From Fibrobacterota bacterium (GTDB lineage Bacteria > Fibrobacterota > Fibrobacteria > UBA11236), in the NCBI GenBank assembly GCA_028287465.1, contig JAQBPO010000039.1, forward strand, positions 1 to 64,000: a stretch of DNA of 64,000 bases, in the 5' to 3' direction. The position numbers were made by a program, and so were the translations under genes. The notes beneath the pieces are model-generated. The model searched no databases, had not been told where the DNA came from, and saw nothing but the letters and a program-made list of their open reading frames with translations. Shown in pieces: positions 16,025 to 23,951 of the stretch (the first letter of the stretch is position 1; the number at the start of each line of letters is the position of its first letter).

Positions 16025-18889
16025 TCAATTACTCTCCTTGTTGGAAACATCTACTGGAACCTTATTTCCATCCGCGTCGGTTATTGAACTGGGATTACCA
16101 GTCAATCCTTGAATTGAACAATTTTTCAGGGAATAAGGGTAAATCGAAAATGACACGGCAATATGACGCAAACTCATAACCTGTGCATCGCCTACCCAAG
16201 TCGAAATGAAGTTATTCCTAAATATTGAATTCTGAATAAGGACATTACCCGACAAAACTTGGATTGCTCCAGCGTTAAAAGATGCGTTGTCCTGAAAGAG
16301 ACAATTATTGAAGGTTACCGATTGGCTTTTGTTGTCAATCGAAATCGGTCTTAGAGATTTATTGCCAGTAAAAGAGCAATTTTGGAATTCGACTGAAGAT
16401 GAATCAATCGCCACAATCACAAAACTGTTCGGTGCGTTCTTAAAATTACAATTTTTAAATATCACATTTGAAGCTCCGGGGATCATCACACCATTACCAT
16501 CCGTGGACATAAAATCCAACCTATCAAAGGTTATATTCGAGGCATTTTTTAATTGTCCAAGATCTTGATCGTTTTCAGCTACGGTCAGGAGCTCCGAAAC
16601 CGAAGTTGGCTGAGGGGTATAGAAAAAGCTTCTACCATCACTAGAATCTCTTGCAAGCAAGGTGGATTGTGGCCTTGATTTTGAAAATCCTCCTATTATT
16701 GACAGATCAGATTTCATGTGTAGAGAGTAAGAAGTTGAGCGTGGATAATTTCCAGCAGTTACCCATATTTGGGTTCCACTTAAATATTTTGATAGATAAG
16801 CGGAATTCAATGCTATGTCCAAATCAGGAAGAGCGTTATCCCAAGATGTACCGGACCCGGTCGCACCTTCTCTTACAAAAACGATTTTGGACAATTTTGT
16901 TATTGTAATCGATATGGTCGAATCCCTGCCTGCCGAATCCATTGCAACAATCGAGACCTTGGTAGCCCCTTCAGAAAACTTTTGCCCTTCAAGACTCCAT
17001 TTACCGTTAATCAAGGAGAGAGGCTTCGCAGAACTGTCTTGCAGAGAATAAGTGAATGATTTGAGCCCAAAATTGTCCGAAGCCGTTCCCGAAATAATTG
17101 GGTCGATGGATGTGGTTCTCCCCATTTCAGAAGGCGTTAAGAGCGCAACACTTGGATTGGATAAGTCGATAAGGACTCTATAATTCGCTTCCGCTCCCAC
17201 ATTTCCGGCCCGGTCCTTTGCCTTGACGTAAAATTGATGTTCTCCATTTGATAGTGTGAATGCGCCAATTCCACTTGGAGGGAATGCCAAACTGGTTGTC
17301 GAACCTTCGGAAACCGGGGTCTGGTTTCCAGTCCGGATTAACCGGTACTCGTAACTAATCCCAGGTTCGACTTGATTCCAAGAAAAAGTCGGCATGCCCT
17401 TTGAATAGGGAGATCCGGACAATACCGGCATTCCAGGCGACTCAGTATCTCTATAGATTGTAATGGAAGCAGACCCAGCGTTTCCTTCACCATCGTTAAA
17501 GGTTCTCACAATAGTATTGCTACCCTCTATTTTCAGCGAATCAATTGTTGATGGCTGGGCGGACCCATTAACAGTCCATTTGATTTCAACAACTTTTTGG
17601 TTCGTTATGAAATCCGCCACTGGAGATGTAATCTTTACTTGTATTTTTTTGGGAACATCTAATACGGTTATTCGTACCGTGGACTTTACTTCGACCAATC
17701 CATCACTGGAGAAAACCGAAACCAGGTAAGGTTCGGATCTGCTTTGATTGCCCTGGATTTTCCAAATCAGTTTCGCACTTCCGGCGGGAAGGCCGGCAGT
17801 GAGGAACTTGGCCGAATCCGGAAGTCCAGTTGCACGAATTGTAATGTCGTTGCCTTCGGGATCAACAGCGAGAAGAGCCAAGTTCAAGGAATCATATTCT
17901 CTTACCGTCGTGTCCAACGCGCCAACAATTTCGGGTGGACGATTGACCGCGCCGACGCTCAGAATAACTGACTGGGAGTCCGAAAGAGAGCCGTCTGAGG
18001 CTCTGAACATAAGGAAATGATTGCCAACAAACTCAGTTCCAGGCCTCCAGGAAAAGTGACTCTTTGAAAAGTTCGCATTCTTTGGAAGAGAATCAAGACT
18101 TATGACAACCGAATCTCCATCGGGGTCTGAAGCTTCTATGAAAAATTCTATCACTTCATTTTCATTTTTCGCAATATTCGGAATCCGGTTCATTTTTGGT
18201 GAACGATTTACGTTATGAACTGTCACGTAAAATGACTTTTCAAACTTTTTAGAGGTAGTACCGTATTCGATGGATACGGAATAGGGTTCGGTTCGTCCTT
18301 GAGTGAAACTCGGTTTCCATGCAAACGTTCCTGATCCTGTAGAAGCGCCGATCGTGTCTAAATTTGAACCAATTGGTCCGCTCTTTAAAACCAAAAACGC
18401 ACCAATGGCTATTGGATTACGGATGAGTATCGGCAATCTTAAGGAGTCGCCCTCCGATATTACAGTGTCCTTTGTAACCACTATTTCCGGCAATAACGGG
18501 GTAATATTGCCTTCCGGTTTTATTGGTACATCCTTGGATTGGAAATTGTTTTGCCCAAGGATATTCACCTCCTTCTGTACCCCAACCTTATCTCCCTTAT
18601 AACCGATAATGCTGACGTTGAACTCATTCCCTACCCGCTCATCCAAGGGTAAACCCAAGACCTGTTTTGGATCAGTCAGTTTGCCATGGAAAACTTCCTG
18701 CGAAAAAGAACTGTCCTTGCTATAAACCTTGATTATCAGCGAGTCAAAATGCAAGAGGCTGTCATTATCATTGTCGATTCGCATGTTCAGAACGTGGAGG
18801 CTATCATCCGATGAATTGCACGAAATTATCGAAAACAATGTGAAGGACATTAGAGAAATGACAAGAAGTACAATCGCCTTATATTTCAT
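16025..18889 (-). CDS. Large surface lipoprotein with Ig/cadherin-like repeats and a beta-helix domain
   Basis: Encodes 954 residues. A lipoprotein signal (hydrophobic helix ending SIISC, lipid-modified Cys24) is followed by beta-sandwich repeats: an N-terminal region (25-140), cadherin-like modules (about 150-420, with ASDPDGDSV and AVDPEGND calcium-site-like motifs), an Ig-like module (about 430-670, with KAKDRAGNVG) and a right-handed beta-helix (about 690-930, starting FVREGATGSGTSWDNAL). The last part resembles DUF1565/polymorphic-outer-membrane-type helices that bind or cleave polysaccharide; no catalytic motif was recognised. It is likely an outer-surface adhesin or glycan-binding protein. 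Its DNA is strikingly AT-rich compared with all neighbours, suggesting transfer. It lies 9 bp after its partner gene at 18899. Confidence 0.8.
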   Translation of the reverse strand: MKYKAIVLLVISLMSFTLFSIISCNSSDDSLHVLNMRIDNDNDSLLHFDSLIIKVYSKDSSFSQEVFHGKLTDPKQVLGLPLDERVGNEFNVSIIGYKGDKVGVQKEVNILGQNNFQSKDVPIKPEGNITPLLPEIVVTKDTVISEGDSLRLPILIRNPIAIGAFLVLKSGPIGSNLDTIGASTGSGTFAWKPSFTQGRTEPYSVSIEYGTTSKKFEKSFYVTVHNVNRSPKMNRIPNIAKNENEVIEFFIEASDPDGDSVVISLDSLPKNANFSKSHFSWRPGTEFVGNHFLMFRASDGSLSDSQSVILSVGAVNRPPEIVGALDTTVREYDSLNLALLAVDPEGNDITIRATGLPDSAKFLTAGLPAGSAKLIWKIQGNQSRSEPYLVSVFSSDGLVEVKSTVRITVLDVPKKIQVKITSPVADFITNQKVVEIKWTVNGSAQPSTIDSLKIEGSNTIVRTFNDGEGNAGSASITIYRDTESPGMPVLSGSPYSKGMPTFSWNQVEPGISYEYRLIRTGNQTPVSEGSTTSLAFPPSGIGAFTLSNGEHQFYVKAKDRAGNVGAEANYRVLIDLSNPSVALLTPSEMGRTTSIDPIISGTASDNFGLKSFTYSLQDSSAKPLSLINGKWSLEGQKFSEGATKVSIVAMDSAGRDSTISITITKLSKIVFVREGATGSGTSWDNALPDLDIALNSAYLSKYLSGTQIWVTAGNYPRSTSYSLHMKSDLSIIGGFSKSRPQSTLLARDSSDGRSFFYTPQPTSVSELLTVAENDQDLGQLKNASNITFDRLDFMSTDGNGVMIPGASNVIFKNCNFKNAPNSFVIVAIDSSSVEFQNCSFTGNKSLRPISIDNKSQSVTFNNCLFQDNASFNAGAIQVLSGNVLIQNSIFRNNFISTWVGDAQVMSLRHIAVSFSIYPYSLKNCSIQGLTGNPSSITDADGNKVPVDVSNKESN

Positions 18890-18898
18890 TCCATCGCC

Positions 18899-19501
18899 TT
18901 ACGGTTTGAAATCCGATGATGTTTGCGATCCGGCGCCATCTTTTTCGATTACAAAAAATACCGTCGTTGCTATCGCGACCGTTCCAACACCTCCCACGGT
19001 CCACCAAATCCATTTACTGGAATGATGATTTCGGGTGGGTATTTCATCCGGTCTTTTTGAATTTCCAAGGAGATCATGTTCTCTTATGTATTTTTGCTGC
19101 TCCAGATATTTTTGCTTAACGTCTTTGAAAATGGAGGCGATATTGTCGGAGATATACAAGTCAATTAACTCAATTGTAGGCTTCATCTTGAGAAGTTGAA
19201 CCATGCAACTCTCGCCCTTATTTCGGGTAGAGGGGTCAGCCGCATAAATGACGCTCAGGTATTTGTAGACGAAGATAGAGTCCTCTTTCGTCGCATATGA
19301 CGGAAAAGATTCCCGGTATGTTTCCAGAGGTAGCAGTACCTGCGAAAATTCCCCTTCGAAATAGGAGTGGCTGATCGCCTCCTTATCCAAGGTTCCGTCC
19401 AATTTAAAACCGAAGGCGGCATCGGCTGAGGGCACAAACGAAACCATAAACATCGGGAAAACCGCATTGCTTATCAGCTTTTTTAAAACCGAAAAAATCA
19501 T
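18899..19501 (-). CDS. Small exported TPR-like protein with C-terminal membrane anchor
   Basis: Encodes 200 residues from the ATG at 19501, chosen for its signal peptide (LLISNAVFPMF-type hydrophobic stretch ending PSADA) and an upstream GGAAAG. The middle (YFEGEFSQVLLPLETYRES, then VYKYLSVIYAADPSTRNKGE and MVQLLKMKPTIELIDLYIS) looks like a short tetratricopeptide unit found in exported proteins of Fibrobacterota and Deltaproteobacteria. One transmembrane helix (WIWWTVGGVGTVAIATTVFFVI, split in reading) lies near the C-terminus. It is the first gene of the AT-rich pair and probably an envelope partner of the lipoprotein. Function is not known. Confidence 0.7.
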   Translation of the reverse strand: MIFSVLKKLISNAVFPMFMVSFVPSADAAFGFKLDGTLDKEAISHSYFEGEFSQVLLPLETYRESFPSYATKEDSIFVYKYLSVIYAADPSTRNKGESCMVQLLKMKPTIELIDLYISDNIASIFKDVKQKYLEQQKYIREHDLLGNSKRPDEIPTRNHHSSKWIWWTVGGVGTVAIATTVFFVIEKDGAGSQTSSDFKP

Positions 19502-19796
19502 CCCTTTTTCTTTCCGCCAAGAAACTGAACCATTCCCATTAACTTCAAATCCATTTTGACTGGACGAGCCTAGGGTCATTTGACCAATTCGTTCCAAAGT
19601 GGCAAAGGTAGGAAAATCGAATATGAGGGGATTGTGATGAGCAACACAAATGGCCGTCTCACATCTAAGGACCAGGGGTGAAGAAGCCTGTTTGGGACCA
19701 AACAGGCAACAAAATTGTGTGATTTCAAGCTTGACCAAGAACCCAAATCGAAAAATCCGATCCGGGAATTACAGCTGACTCAGTTAGGCTTTTTTA
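19502..19796. other. AT-rich leader of the lipoprotein operon with a GGTCATTTGACC palindrome
   Basis: About 295 bp with no gene of its own; the downstream frame stays open to 19738 but the added residues look non-coding. A perfect palindrome GGTCA-TT-TGACC lies at 19574-19585, about 73 bp before the start at 19501, where an operator would be expected. Confidence 0.45.
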
Positions 19797-20690
19797 CTAG
19801 GGTCTTGCCTGGTCTAAGGGCTGGTACCGTAGCACGGTCCTGCCGGTTGCATCGGAAGTCAGAACGTCGAGATTTCTTGAAGAGAGGTCAAAAAAGACCC
19901 CGGCGGCCTTCTGGAAATGGAAACCACTTCGATCGACCCGAATCGGATTATTCGACGCCTTTTTGAAGCTGATAACCGTCGGAATCGAAAGATCCATGAC
20001 CTGCCAATTGCGCCATTGCACGTGGGAGCCTTCGATCTGAAGACCCATCTTACCCTTGGTCATGGGAACATTGTCACCCATGGTGAGCTTCGAGACCCTC
20101 ATGACCACGGTTCCGTTGACCTTGGTTTCCATGCTATCGCCTTTGACGAACATCTCCCACGTGTTCCAATCGCCCACTTTCTCTTTATTCTCGGAGCGGA
20201 TAAAATGCTTCCGGGTGGTGCAACCGTAAGCGCCGAAACCGGAGATCGCCCCCCCGGTCGAGTTGAAGGTTTCGCCAGTACCGGTAGAATTGAATTTGGC
20301 ATCCGTGGTATAGATACTGCCGACGTCCCCCTGATACATCTGCATTTCCAGCCCTGATGGCCAATCGCATGCGTTTTTTGCCAGGTTGATGTGGTAGAGA
20401 TAGCCGCTATTGGCACCCCCCAGGTTCTTCCATTCAACCCTTACCCGATAATGGGTATAATCCTTGTCGGTATGAAGGTACCCGTTCCCGCCGTCCACGT
20501 CGATGACCCCATCGACCACCTTGACGGTCCCGTTCCCGTGCTTGGTCAGGCCCGTCAGGTCCTTCCCGTTGAAGAGATCGGTCCAGGTCCCCTCCTGCGC
20601 CGCACAGGGCAGGATGGCCAGGGACAGGAGCGGGAAGGCCGCGAAGGCGGAAAAACGGAAGATGCGTAAGCCTGCTTGAATGGGCGACAT
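19797..20690 (-). CDS. DUF1080 (3-keto-glycoside hydrolase-like) secreted protein
   Basis: Encodes 297 residues with a signal peptide (FSAFAAFPLLSLAILPCAAQ). The DUF1080/'3-keto-disaccharide hydrolase' fold, a concanavalin-like beta-sandwich, spans about residues 35-235: WTDLFNGKDLTGLTKHG, YTHYRVRVEWKN, ANSGYLYHI, SGLEMQMYQGDVG and VQWRNWQVMDL. Some family members cleave 3-keto-glycosides made by C3 dehydrogenases, others bind sugars. A tail of about 50 residues could be a degenerate sorting domain. It is the first gene of the polysaccharide region and the only DUF1080 gene here without the shared 21-bp operator upstream. Confidence 0.88.
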   Translation of the reverse strand: MSPIQAGLRIFRFSAFAAFPLLSLAILPCAAQEGTWTDLFNGKDLTGLTKHGNGTVKVVDGVIDVDGGNGYLHTDKDYTHYRVRVEWKNLGGANSGYLYHINLAKNACDWPSGLEMQMYQGDVGSIYTTDAKFNSTGTGETFNSTGGAISGFGAYGCTTRKHFIRSENKEKVGDWNTWEMFVKGDSMETKVNGTVVMRVSKLTMGDNVPMTKGKMGLQIEGSHVQWRNWQVMDLSIPTVISFKKASNNPIRVDRSGFHFQKAAGVFFDLSSRNLDVLTSDATGRTVLRYQPLDQARP

Positions 20691-20767
20691 GCCTTGGTAC
20701 TCCTTTTTCCCCCGTGTGGTGTGCTAAGATAATAGCAGCAATGACCGGTTTTCCCCTGCCATTTACG

Positions 20768-21190
20768 TCAAAACAGGTTTACCCGCGTGATTTGGCGGCC
20801 CTCCGCGCCGCGCAGATCCAGGTAATAGACTCCGCACTCCAGGTTCCGGAACTCCAGTTCCCGCGACCCCGGTCCGGGCTGGGCTTCGGCGATGGTCTTT
20901 CCCGCATCATCGGTCAGGACGACCCAGGCCGGCACCTCCGTCTCGGCCGCGGTCACGGTCACGCTCGAGGTTTCCGTGCCCGTGCCTTCGGCGTTACGAT
21001 CGGCGTGGATGGCGATCGATTCCAGGCGGATGGTGAAGGGATCCCGGACGGATGCGGTGGCGCAAGCGAAGGCCGCGGCCAGGGTGGATACCGCGATGGC
21101 GATGGGGATCCGGGCGGGGAACCGGGTTGCGGGTACGAAGGGACGAGGGCGCGCCGTGTTACGGGCCGCGCGGGCGTGGGAGAGAAGCAT
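20768..21190 (-). CDS. Small secreted protein with sorting-tail-like C-terminus
   Basis: Encodes 140 residues: an arginine-rich N-terminus, a hydrophobic export segment (IPIAIAVSTLAAAFACA, possibly a lipobox at the Cys) and an 80-residue beta-rich tail ending GVYYLDLRGAEGRQITRVNLF, which resembles the FlgD-like tails of other secreted proteins here. There is no separate catalytic domain. It lies 77 bp upstream of the DUF1080 gene on the same strand, so may be cotranscribed. A longer frame on the opposite strand covers it but has no gene-like features. Confidence 0.6.
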   Translation of the reverse strand: MLLSHARAARNTARPRPFVPATRFPARIPIAIAVSTLAAAFACATASVRDPFTIRLESIAIHADRNAEGTGTETSSVTVTAAETEVPAWVVLTDDAGKTIAEAQPGPGSRELEFRNLECGVYYLDLRGAEGRQITRVNLF

Positions 21191-21528
21191 GATCGGATCC
21201 TCCGAAGCCCGCAGCGGATTGCCGCCGCATGCGGGATGGTGTGGGATCCGGCCGTGGACTCCCCCGTCGCATCGGAGCCGGATTCACGCTCCAAGATAGC
21301 GGATGCATCGGCCGCGAAGGGCGGCGCGGCGGCACAAAGCGTTCTCAATCCGAAAACCCGGGCGGGCCTGTTCCCGTTATGTTTTGGGCATTTGCGGAGT
21401 CGCGGATCCTATCGTCCCGTTGCATTTGGAAACGCCCGGCGACGGGCCCGCCTTACGATTATGTTAGCTTTGCGGATCCGGGTGGGACCGCGGAACCTGT
21501 TCCAGAAACCAACCTCCAGAAATAAATC
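21191..21528. other. Divergent regulatory spacer before the TIGR02147 gene, with GGAAC-CT-GTTCC palindrome
   Basis: 338 bp without a credible gene. A perfect palindrome GGAAC-CT-GTTCC lies at 21492-21503, 25 bp before the TIGR02147 start, a position suited to autoregulation. No confident -35/-10 pair was found and the shared 21-bp operator is absent. Confidence 0.45.
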
Positions 21529-22350
21529 ATGATCGATGTATACCAGTATCTGGATTACCGGAAGCTCCTGAAGGAGTTGTACCAGGAGAGGAAGGCGCTC
21601 AACTCCAACTTCTCCTACCGGTATATCAGCCTCAAGACCGGGATCCGCTCCTCCGGCTACTTCGCCAACATCCTCTCGGGCAAGAGCAACATCTCCCTGA
21701 AGCTGGTGCTGAAGCTGAGCCATCTGTTCGGCCTGAAGCGCCCGGAGGCCGAGTACTTCGAATTGCTGGTCCTGTTCAACCAGTCCAAGACCCATGACGA
21801 GAAGAACCATCTCTTCGATCGCATCCTCAAGCTGAAGAAATCCAAGGTGAAGACCCTGCTGCCGGAGTACTACGAGTACTTCAACAACTGGTATTACGTG
21901 GTCATCCGGGAGATGCTCGACTTCCACCCCTGCAACGGCGACTTCGAAGAGGTGGCCAAGCGGATCTCCCCTCCCATCACCGCCAAGGAGGCGGAGCGGG
22001 CCTTCTCCGTTCTGGAGTCCCTCGGCCTCATCCAGAAGAACCCCAAGGGTTATTACGAACGCGCGGACGCCCTCATCACAACGGGCGAGGAAGTGTCCTC
22101 GACCGCCATCGTCAATTTCCAGAAGCAGACCCTGGACCTGGCGAAGCGCTCCATCGACCTGCATCCCAAGGAAACGCGGGACATCTCCACCTTGACCATC
22201 AGCATCTCGCAGAAGAACCTCCAGCGCATCAAGGAGCGCATCCGCAACGTGCGGCGCGAGATCCTGGAGCTGGCCAAGGCCGACCCCTTCACCGATACCG
22301 TATACCAGCTCGAGTTCATCGCCTTCCCGGTCACCAAGCCGAAGGAATAG
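21529..22350 (+). CDS. TIGR02147-family regulator (Fibrobacter paralogous family)
   Basis: Encodes 273 residues and matches TIGR02147 from end to end: MIDVYQYLDYRKLLKELY at the start, then a helix-turn-helix-like region (YRYISLKTGIRSSGYFANILSGKSNISLK, about residues 30-60), the LFNQSKTHDEKNHLF segment, EYFNNWYYVVIREML and a winged-helix-like part (about 140-190). The family is expanded in Fibrobacterota and is thought to be regulatory; a phosphorylation- or ligand-sensing mechanism is not established. It is divergent from the DUF1080 genes and 149 bp upstream of the first operator-bearing gene, making it the natural candidate to bind the 21-bp element. Confidence 0.92.
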   Translation: MIDVYQYLDYRKLLKELYQERKALNSNFSYRYISLKTGIRSSGYFANILSGKSNISLKLVLKLSHLFGLKRPEAEYFELLVLFNQSKTHDEKNHLFDRILKLKKSKVKTLLPEYYEYFNNWYYVVIREMLDFHPCNGDFEEVAKRISPPITAKEAERAFSVLESLGLIQKNPKGYYERADALITTGEEVSSTAIVNFQKQTLDLAKRSIDLHPKETRDISTLTISISQKNLQRIKERIRNVRREILELAKADPFTDTVYQLEFIAFPVTKPKE

Positions 22351-22395
22351 CCGGCGGTAGACGCGGAAAGGCCGGAATGATCCATTCACGAATCG

Positions 22396-22429
22396 CCGAC
22401 GCTATGCGGAATTCCCCCGACGCTATGCG
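22396..22429. repeat. 13-bp direct repeat, 21-bp period
   Basis: CCGACGCTATGCG occurs at 22396-22408 and again at 22417-22429. The 21-bp period equals two DNA turns, so a bound protein would lie on one face. The second copy overlaps the 21-bp operator at 22425. Confidence 0.6.
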
Positions 22430-22445
22430 CTTTCGGAACGAAACC
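22425..22445 (-). promoter_or_regulatory. Shared CAZyme operator, site A
   Basis: Minus-strand reading: GGTTTC, five bases, GAAAGC then GCAT. Compared with the consensus GGTTTC-N5-GAAAGCGGAA it keeps both inner half-sites perfectly. It lies 55 bp before the DUF1080 gene at 22500, in opposite orientation to the other sites relative to its gene. Confidence 0.6.
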
Positions 22446-22499
22446 GCTTTGTCCGCGGATGGCGGCCGCTTTCCGATCCGGCCAGGTTATGTTAAGGCC

Positions 22500-23792
22500 A
22501 TGATACGTTCCGCCCCCGCTTGCATGGGACTCCTGGCCGGAGTAACCGCAATGTTACTCGGGGCGGGGCCGGTCGCGGCCCAGGGCACCCTGATCCAGGG
22601 AAGGGTCCTGGAGAGGGCAGCCCTCAAGCCCGTGCCGGGCGCCTCCGTGCGCCTGACGGGCAGACCGGGCTTTACGGCCGTGACCGATGCGAAAGGCGTC
22701 TTCAAGATCGCCTCGCCTGCGTCCGCCGTCCGGGTACCCGGCCCACTCCGGGAATTCCCCACACTTCCCGGGCGGCGGACCTTCATTCCCGAAGGCGATG
22801 GGGGATATCGCTGGTTCGATCCCTCGGGCATGCGCGATGCGTCCGGACGCAGTCTATCCGGCCACTTCGTTCCGCCCCTGGCTGCCGGACTTTCCCCTAC
22901 CCCGTCCCCCGCCCCAGCCTATGCGTCGGCCCGGGCCCCAGCCGCCGGCAAAACCTCCTCGGCCGTTCCGGGTCCTTTGGAAGTCGCTTGCGCCGGCCTC
23001 GTGACCAGACAGGTGCCGGTGGATGCCGATACCGTCGACCTGGGGGATATCGTCCTCGAATATCCGCCCCGGAAATTCGATATCGGCGTCAAGCCCATCT
23101 ACGGCGCCATCCCCCTGTTCGACGGCTCGCGCGCGTCCATGGATTCCGAATGGGAGCATTGGATGGGGACCTATCGCCTCAAGAACGCCCTGGGACCGGT
23201 GCCCATCGTCTGGGAGTTCCTCGAGGATCCGGTGGATTCCGGCATGACCATGCGCACCTGCTGCCGCATCCAATGGGGCGACGAGGATCTGGTGACCAAG
23301 CGCAAGTTCCGGGATTTCCAGTTGCATGTGGAGTTCAATCCGGTGAGCGCGCCGCGCACGGGAGCGGGGGCGGGCCCGGCCAATAGCGGCGTCTACCTGC
23401 AGAGCCTCTACGAAATCCAGATCAAGGACGATCTCGGGTTGGTTCCCTTGGGCAACCACGATGCCGGCGGGATCCTGAACGAATTCGCGGCGCCGGAAAA
23501 CCTCTGCCGTCCGCGGGGCCAGTGGCAGGCCTACGATATCACCTTCCGCGCCGCGCGGTTCAAGAACGGGGCCCGCTCCGAGAAGGCCCGCCTGACGATG
23601 TATTGGAACGGCAAGCTCGTCCATAAGGACAAGGAAACGGCCAATGAGCATAATACCGGCGTCAGTTCAGACTCCCTGGTCGATGAACCCAAGGGGCTCA
23701 AACTGCAGAGCGAAGGCCACGATGTGCGGTTCCGGAACGTGTGGATCAAGGAGTTGGATCTCACCGCGCCGAATACCGACCTGGGTTTTTGA
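22500..23792 (+). CDS. Secreted carboxypeptidase-regulatory-like + DUF1080 protein
   Basis: Encodes 430 residues from the ATG at 22500, chosen because a signal peptide follows (LLAGVTAMLLGAGPVAAQ). Residues 25-80 form a CarboxypepD-regulatory-like domain (IQGRVLERAALKPVPGASV), followed by a Pro/Ala-rich linker (120-165). Residues 190-430 are DUF1080 (IYGAIPLFDG, NSGVYLQSLYEIQI, GQWQAYDITF, GLKLQSEGHDVRFRNVWIKEL). It is a clear paralogue of the protein at 30081: identical domain order, DLGDIVL.YPPRK junction and C-terminal motif. A role in cleaving or binding oxidised (3-keto) glycosides outside the cell is inferred. Confidence 0.88.
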   Translation: MIRSAPACMGLLAGVTAMLLGAGPVAAQGTLIQGRVLERAALKPVPGASVRLTGRPGFTAVTDAKGVFKIASPASAVRVPGPLREFPTLPGRRTFIPEGDGGYRWFDPSGMRDASGRSLSGHFVPPLAAGLSPTPSPAPAYASARAPAAGKTSSAVPGPLEVACAGLVTRQVPVDADTVDLGDIVLEYPPRKFDIGVKPIYGAIPLFDGSRASMDSEWEHWMGTYRLKNALGPVPIVWEFLEDPVDSGMTMRTCCRIQWGDEDLVTKRKFRDFQLHVEFNPVSAPRTGAGAGPANSGVYLQSLYEIQIKDDLGLVPLGNHDAGGILNEFAAPENLCRPRGQWQAYDITFRAARFKNGARSEKARLTMYWNGKLVHKDKETANEHNTGVSSDSLVDEPKGLKLQSEGHDVRFRNVWIKELDLTAPNTDLGF

Positions 23793-23849
23793 TCGCCTCG
23801 CATCCAGAACCCGTTTTCCGGGACGCGGCCTTCCATGGGCCCGCCCTTT

Positions 23850-23870
23850 GTTTTCGGCGTGAAAGCGGAT
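23850..23870 (+). promoter_or_regulatory. Shared CAZyme operator, site B
   Basis: GTTTTC, five bases, GAAAGCGGAT: one mismatch in the left half-site and one at the right end of the consensus. It sits 82 bp before the glycoside hydrolase gene at 23952. Confidence 0.55.
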
Positions 23871-23951
23871 TCGCCGGCCTCGGCGGGTAACCCGGTCCCC
23901 ATCCCTCCCATCCTCCTTACCTTGGGAAAGCCGTCACGGCAAGGGGGTTCC

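Noticed and set aside
20714-21532. Plus-strand 272-codon frame over the small tail protein
   Set aside because: Gly/Arg-rich, no family, covers a signal-peptide-bearing gene on the other strand and runs into the TIGR02147 start.
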